Source: HGM13233 sp900762805
GTDB lineage: Bacteria > Bacillota > Clostridia > Oscillospirales > Ruminococcaceae
DNA length: 64,000 nucleotides
Direction of reading: 5' to 3'
Assembly (NCBI GenBank): GCA_937993755.1
Contig: CALKMA010000006.1
Coordinates: forward strand, 1 to 64,000
Shown here: in pieces, positions 60,421 to 64,000 of the stretch
How the letters are laid out: the number at the start of each line of letters is the position of its first letter
Position numbering within the stretch: position 1 is the stretch's first letter
The notes under the pieces: model-generated
Told to the model about the DNA's origin: nothing
Seen by the model: only the letters and a program-made list of their open reading frames with translations
The model's database searches: none
Translations under genes and position numbers: made by a program

Positions 60421-60608
60421 TTTCATAGCTCCCTTACATATTACTATTTTTAGCTGTACGGGGCCGCTTCTTCGGTAAGGCTCTGCCTCACGAGAGCGCC
60501 TGCGCACCACCGAAAAGGGCGGGGACAGCGCCTCGTGCATGACGGGCTTTGCCGAAGAAACAGAGCTTTCCGGGTGGAAACCCCTTGTTCCCCACACTAA
60601 CTGTTACC

Positions 60609-60637
60609 ATGATAAAACCCCGGCGGCGCAAAGTCAA
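60609..60637 (-). promoter_or_regulatory. promoter of pckA
   Basis: On the minus strand: TTGACT (60637-60632), 17 bp, TATCAT (60614-60609). It implies a leader of about 180 nt. An inverted pair TTCTTCGG/CCGAAGAA is about 85 nt apart in that leader, so a folded element is possible. Confidence 0.72.
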
Positions 60638-60995
60638 GAGTGCAAATAAAATTTCCGCAAAATCACTTATGAAGGGAGGCTTTTCACGGCAAAATTTGTT
60701 TATTTTTTGTCAATTGCCGCGCGGCGGCCGGCAAAGACAGAAGACCGCCCCCCGATTTGCGGGAGTTGTCTTGGCGATCGGAGCAGCCTGCCCCGGCGCC
60801 GCCTCATCCCGGCGGGCGGCAGGGCATGAAGACGGCATATCACTGCATAAGCCGCCGGCGGAGTACGGGACGGCCTCTGTTCAAGGCGGCCCCCGTTTTT
60901 ATCTGCTTTCTCCGGCGTTTATGGGCGGCTTTTTCCGGCCGGCGCCTGTTCCTTCAGGTAGCGGCGGATGATATCATTCGGGCCTGCCCGCGCTG
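60638..60995. other. gap between divergent pckA and monooxygenase genes
   Basis: About 360 bp without a gene that I can support. It contains an AT-rich stretch at 60645-60712 flanking the pckA promoter and GC-rich DNA after it. Confidence 0.5.
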
Positions 60996-61024
60996 TTGCA
61001 CCGCGCGGCCGCGTATGTTATACT
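60996..61024 (+). promoter_or_regulatory. promoter of the small monooxygenase gene
   Basis: TTGCAC (60996-61001), 17 bp, TATACT (61019-61024), 62 bp before the ATG at 61086. Confidence 0.62.
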
Positions 61025-61085
61025 GTTGAAAAAGAGAACAGCGGCGGCGCGGTACCGATGCCGGCCGCCTTTGGGAGGAAATGAC

Positions 61086-61382
61086 ATGAGCCTGACGGTC
61101 AATCTGTATTACACGGGGCGCGACGGCAGCGCCCGCGAATTCGTGCGGGAGATGGTCGCATCCGGCCTGCTCGACCGCGTCCGCGCCGAGGAGGGCAACG
61201 AGAGGTACGAATACTTCTTTCCAATGGACGACCCGGAAACGGTGCTGCTCATCGACCGCTGGCACGACCAGGCGGCGCTCGATGCCCATCACCGCTCGCC
61301 CATGATGGCCGAGATTGCGGCGCTGCGCGACAAGCACCGGCTGCGCCTGCGCGTTGAGCGATACGGGGATTATAAGGAATAG
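61086..61382 (+). CDS. antibiotic biosynthesis monooxygenase (ABM)-domain protein
   Basis: 98 residues. The dimeric alpha/beta-barrel ABM pattern is seen in YTGRDGSAREFVREMVASGLLDRVRAEEGNERYEYFFP and LIDRWHDQAALDAHHRSPMM. Relatives include quinol monooxygenases and heme-degrading enzymes; no heme ligand is evident, so a quinone or stress role is more likely. GGGAGGAAATGAC precedes the ATG. Confidence 0.8.
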   Translation: MSLTVNLYYTGRDGSAREFVREMVASGLLDRVRAEEGNERYEYFFPMDDPETVLLIDRWHDQAALDAHHRSPMMAEIAALRDKHRLRLRVERYGDYKE

Positions 61383-61431
61383 CGCGGGCCGCCGCTCCTG
61401 ACGGGTATGACAGCAGCCCGTCCTGCGCGGC

Positions 61432-61789
61432 CGGCGGCGCTGACAGCCGCCGAAAATCAGGACAATCGCGTTGTGCCGGTCGGGCGCGGCCCGCGCCGGG
61501 CCTGGCCGCCGCACGATATGCGGCAGGCAGCCGGACGGGTCTTTTTCCGGCGAAAAGGAAGATGATATGGACGTTATAGTGATCGGCGGCGGGACCGCCG
61601 GCATGATGGCGGCGCTGACAGCCGCCGAAAATCAGGACAATCGCGTTGCGCCGGTCGGGCGCGGCCCGCGCCGGGCCTGGCCGCCGCACGATATGCGGCA
61701 GGCAGCCGGACGGGTCTTTTTCCGGCGAAAAGGAAGATGATATGGACGTTATAGTGATCGGCGGCGGGGCCGCCGGCATGATGGCGGCG
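61432..61789 (+). repeat. 175-bp tandem duplication of the 5' end of the flavoprotein gene
   Basis: The segment GCTGACAGCCGCCGAAAATC starts at about 61440, 61615 and 61790, a period of 175 bp. Each unit holds the upstream ribosome-site region plus the first 33 or so codons of the flavoprotein gene, ending at GCGGCCCGCGCC. The first unit is truncated at its left end; the third runs into the real gene. Units differ by only a few substitutions. Confidence 0.9.
61567..61740 (+). pseudogene. 57-codon leader copy of the flavoprotein N-terminus
   Basis: ATG at 61567 with the same AAAAGGAAGATGAT site as the real gene encodes MDVIVIGGGTAGMMAALTAAE and continues through a different tail to a stop at 61738-61740, one base before the real ATG. 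It contains an intact FAD-binding GxGxxG loop but no catalytic part. It may be a dead duplicate, or a translated leader that couples to the main gene. Confidence 0.7.
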
Positions 61790-62965
61790 CTGACAGCCGC
61801 CGAAAATCAGGACAATCGCGTTGTGCTGGTCGAGCGCGGCCCGCGCCTGGGGCGCAAGCTCGCCGTGACCGGCAACGGGCGCTGCAACCTTGCCAACCGC
61901 GAGCTCTCGCCGGCGCGCTATCACGGCCGGCAGCCCGCGTTTGTCCGCCCGGCGCTGGGCGCCTTCGGCGTGGAGGCGACGCTGGCCTTTTTCCGCGGGC
62001 TGGGACTGGTGACGGTGACCGAGCCGTCGGGGCGTGTCTATCCGCATTCCGATCAGGCGGGGAGCGTCGTCGATGTGCTGCGGCTGGCGCTGGCCGGCAG
62101 GGGTGTGACGGTGCTGACCGACAGCCCTGTGACGGAGGCCGTCCGCCGGGACGGCTGCTTTTCTGTGACGGCAGCCGGCCGCACGCTGAAGGCCGACCGC
62201 CTTATCATCGCCTGCGGCGGCGCGGCAGGCACGCGCGCCGGCGGCTGCATGGACGGCTACCGTCTGCTTGCCGCCTTTGGACACAGCTGTACGCCGCTGC
62301 TGCCCTCGCTGGTGCAGCTCAAAACCGACAACGCCTTTACCCGCCCGCTCAAGGGGGTGCGCGCCGTCGCCGCCGTGGCCGTTGAGCAGGGCGGGCGGGT
62401 GCTTGCGCGGTCGCGGGGCGAGGTGCAGTTCACCGATTACGGCGTCAGCGGGCCGGCAGTCTTTGATATCGCGCGCGCCGCCGTGTCGGCGGGCACCGGG
62501 GCCGCCGTCGCTCTTGATCTGCTGCCGCAGCTGGACGAGGCCGAGCTGCTGGCGCTGCTGGCGGCGCGAAAGCAGGCCGGCCTGACGGCGGAAAACCTGC
62601 TGACGGGCATTCTGCACAACAAGCTGGGGCGCACCGTTGTGACCTCGCTTGGCATTTCACTGGCCGCGCCTGTTTCAGAGCTGGCCGAGGGGCAGCTCGC
62701 AGCCGTCGCCCGGCACGTCAAGCGCACGGTCCTGCCGGTGACCGGCAGCCTCGGCATGGAGGGCGCACAGGTGACGGCGGGCGGCGTTTCGACCGCTGAA
62801 TTTGATGAAAACACCATGCGGAGCCGCCTGGTTCCTGGGCTTTATGCCGCCGGCGAGGTGCTGGATATCGACGGTGACTGCGGCGGCTACAACCTGCAGT
62901 GGGCGTGGTCGAGCGGCCGTCTGGCCGGCCGGCTGCTGGAGCGGGGGACGGCGGCGGAGCAGTGA
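61742..62965 (+). CDS. HI0933-family NAD(P)/FAD-dependent flavoprotein
   Basis: 407 residues, YhiN/HI0933 family. FAD loop VIVIGGGAAGMMAALTAAE at the start; TGNGRCNLAN; SGRVYPHSDQA; and the C-terminal VTAGGVSTAEFDENTMRSRLVPGLYAAGEVLDIDGDCGGYNLQWAWSSG, which closes the FAD site. The reaction is not established for the family. It starts at 61742 after AAAAGGAAGATGAT, the second intact copy of that leader. Confidence 0.92.
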   Translation: MDVIVIGGGAAGMMAALTAAENQDNRVVLVERGPRLGRKLAVTGNGRCNLANRELSPARYHGRQPAFVRPALGAFGVEATLAFFRGLGLVTVTEPSGRVYPHSDQAGSVVDVLRLALAGRGVTVLTDSPVTEAVRRDGCFSVTAAGRTLKADRLIIACGGAAGTRAGGCMDGYRLLAAFGHSCTPLLPSLVQLKTDNAFTRPLKGVRAVAAVAVEQGGRVLARSRGEVQFTDYGVSGPAVFDIARAAVSAGTGAAVALDLLPQLDEAELLALLAARKQAGLTAENLLTGILHNKLGRTVVTSLGISLAAPVSELAEGQLAAVARHVKRTVLPVTGSLGMEGAQVTAGGVSTAEFDENTMRSRLVPGLYAAGEVLDIDGDCGGYNLQWAWSSGRLAGRLLERGTAAEQ

Positions 62966-63006
62966 GGCGGCCCCATCGCCCGCCATTTCTTATTCAGGAG
63001 ATTAAA

Positions 63007-64000
63007 ATGATCAAGATTAGCGGCATATCCTTTCCGGCTGACCGGGATCACGAAAAAGAGCTGGCGGCGGTCTGCGCCGCCCGCCTTTCGGTCAGCCCGC
63101 GTGATATCACCTCGCTCAGGCTGTTGCGCCGCTCAGTCGATGCCCGGAAAAAGGAGGACGTGCGCGTCGTCTGCACGGTTGGCGTGACGGTGCGGGGCCA
63201 TGAGCGGCAGCTGGTGCGGCGGGCGCGCGACAAAAGGATCGTGCTGGAGGAGGCGCGGCCCTATCTTCCGCCGACGCCTGCCGCCCTGCCGCCGACGCGG
63301 CCGGTCGTTGTCGGCTTCGGGCCGGCGGGGATGTTCGCGGCGCTGCTGCTGGCACGTGCCGGTCTGCGCCCCATCGTGCTGGAGCGCGGGCAGGACGTTG
63401 ACACCCGCCATGAGGCGGTCGAACGCTTCTGGCAGACCGGCCGGCTCGACACAGAGAGCAACGTGCAGTTCGGTGAGGGCGGGGCCGGCACCTTTTCGGA
63501 CGGCAAGCTTAATACCGGCACCGGCGACAGCCGCATCCCCTATGTGCTGGAGCAGATGGTGCGCTTCGGCGCGCCGCCGCGCATCTGTTATGACGCCAAG
63601 CCGCATATCGGGACCGACATCCTCCGCCGTGTCGTCAAAAATCTGCGGCAGGAGGTGCTGTGCCTCGGCGGCGAGGTGCGCTTCGGCGCGCGTCTGACCG
63701 GCCTGGAGACACAGCATGGCCGCGTTGCCGCCGTTTGCTACGAGCAGCAGGGGAACCGGGTGCGCCTGCCGGCCGGGGCCGTCGTTCTGGCCATCGGCCA
63801 CAGCGCGCGGGACACCTTTGTCATGCTGCACGATATGGGCCTGCCCATGGAGCCCAAGCCCTTTGCCATGGGGGTGCGCATCGAGCACCGGCAGTGCGAT
63901 ATCGACCGTGTGCAGTACGGCCGGTTTGCCGGAAGCCCTGCGCTCGGCCCGGCCGACTACAAGCTGAGCTGCCATACGGCGCTCGGCTCGGCCTACACCT
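63007..64000 (+). CDS. FAD-dependent dehydrogenase (COG2509-like), partial
   Basis: At least 331 residues, running off the window. The N-terminal 80 residues are a ferredoxin-like domain (SPRDITSLRLLRRSVDARKK), followed by the FAD loop VVVGFGPAGMFAALLLARAGLRPIVLERG and FGEGGAGTFSDGKLNTG. Near the end comes PKPFAMGVRIEH. This matches uncharacterised FAD dehydrogenases common in Firmicutes. It lies 41 bp after the other flavoprotein gene and probably shares its transcript. Start supported by TTCAGGAGATTAAA. Confidence 0.9.
   Translation, partial: MIKISGISFPADRDHEKELAAVCAARLSVSPRDITSLRLLRRSVDARKKEDVRVVCTVGVTVRGHERQLVRRARDKRIVLEEARPYLPPTPAALPPTRPVVVGFGPAGMFAALLLARAGLRPIVLERGQDVDTRHEAVERFWQTGRLDTESNVQFGEGGAGTFSDGKLNTGTGDSRIPYVLEQMVRFGAPPRICYDAKPHIGTDILRRVVKNLRQEVLCLGGEVRFGARLTGLETQHGRVAAVCYEQQGNRVRLPAGAVVLAIGHSARDTFVMLHDMGLPMEPKPFAMGVRIEHRQCDIDRVQYGRFAGSPALGPADYKLSCHTALGSAYT

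Overview
The window looks like chromosomal DNA from a high-GC, spore-forming member of the Clostridia, most like the Oscillospiraceae/Ruminococcaceae. The grounds are a sigma-G gene, an S10-spc-alpha ribosomal cluster in Firmicutes order with a KOW-domain gene between map and infA, zinc-ribbon versions of several ribosomal proteins, and GC-rich wobble positions. The genus is an inference; no database could be consulted.

Layout. (1) 148-1223: sigG and a PRC-barrel sporulation-type gene. (2) 1349-17252: one complete ribosomal superoperon, rpsJ to rplQ, 31 genes including secY, adk, map, infA, rpmJ and rpoA. It starts at a near-consensus promoter and ends at a strong terminator. Its L30 carries an unusual Lys/Ala-rich repeat extension. 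(3) 17356-18065: non-coding array of about four 193-bp repeats. (4) 18213-19379: a cation diffusion facilitator. (5) 19.8-31.5 kb: a compact phage-like cassette with terminase, portal, capsid, connector/tail hub, fibres, holin-like proteins and an M23 peptidase. No integrase, repressor, replication or tape-measure gene is seen. (6) 31.6-36.6 kb, minus strand: zinc-dependent phospholipase C, PLP enzyme, GNAT and murD, with a 286-bp tandem repeat between two of them.

(7) 36.7-44.2 kb: a lower-GC, probably acquired catabolic operon. It has an ascorbate-type PTS (EIIC, EIIB, EIIA), a DeoR regulator, two different BtpA-family proteins, a phosphotriesterase-family hydrolase and a creatininase-family hydrolase. 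This is the strongest candidate for an undescribed pathway: import and phosphorylation of an unknown compound followed by two metal-dependent hydrolyses. (8) 44.6-47.0 kb: tdh-kbl, threonine to glycine plus acetyl-CoA. (9) 47.2-57.0 kb: an accessory run of short, closely packed plus-strand genes. It holds two TetR regulators, a flavodoxin, GNATs, a ClpP paralogue, Vat-like and CAT-like acetyltransferases, a methyltransferase, an isochorismatase-type hydrolase and a nitroreductase, plus one frameshifted GNAT and one response-regulator/histidine-kinase deletion chimera. (10) 57.6-64 kb: an EamA transporter, pckA on the minus strand, a small monooxygenase, a flavoprotein whose 5' end is tandemly duplicated, and a FAD-dependent dehydrogenase cut by the window edge.

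Tandem duplications recur at several scales (18-codon units in rpmD, then about 32, 175, 193 and 286 bp), which suggests an expansion-prone genome. Both strands carry long antisense open frames because of the high GC; these were left out.
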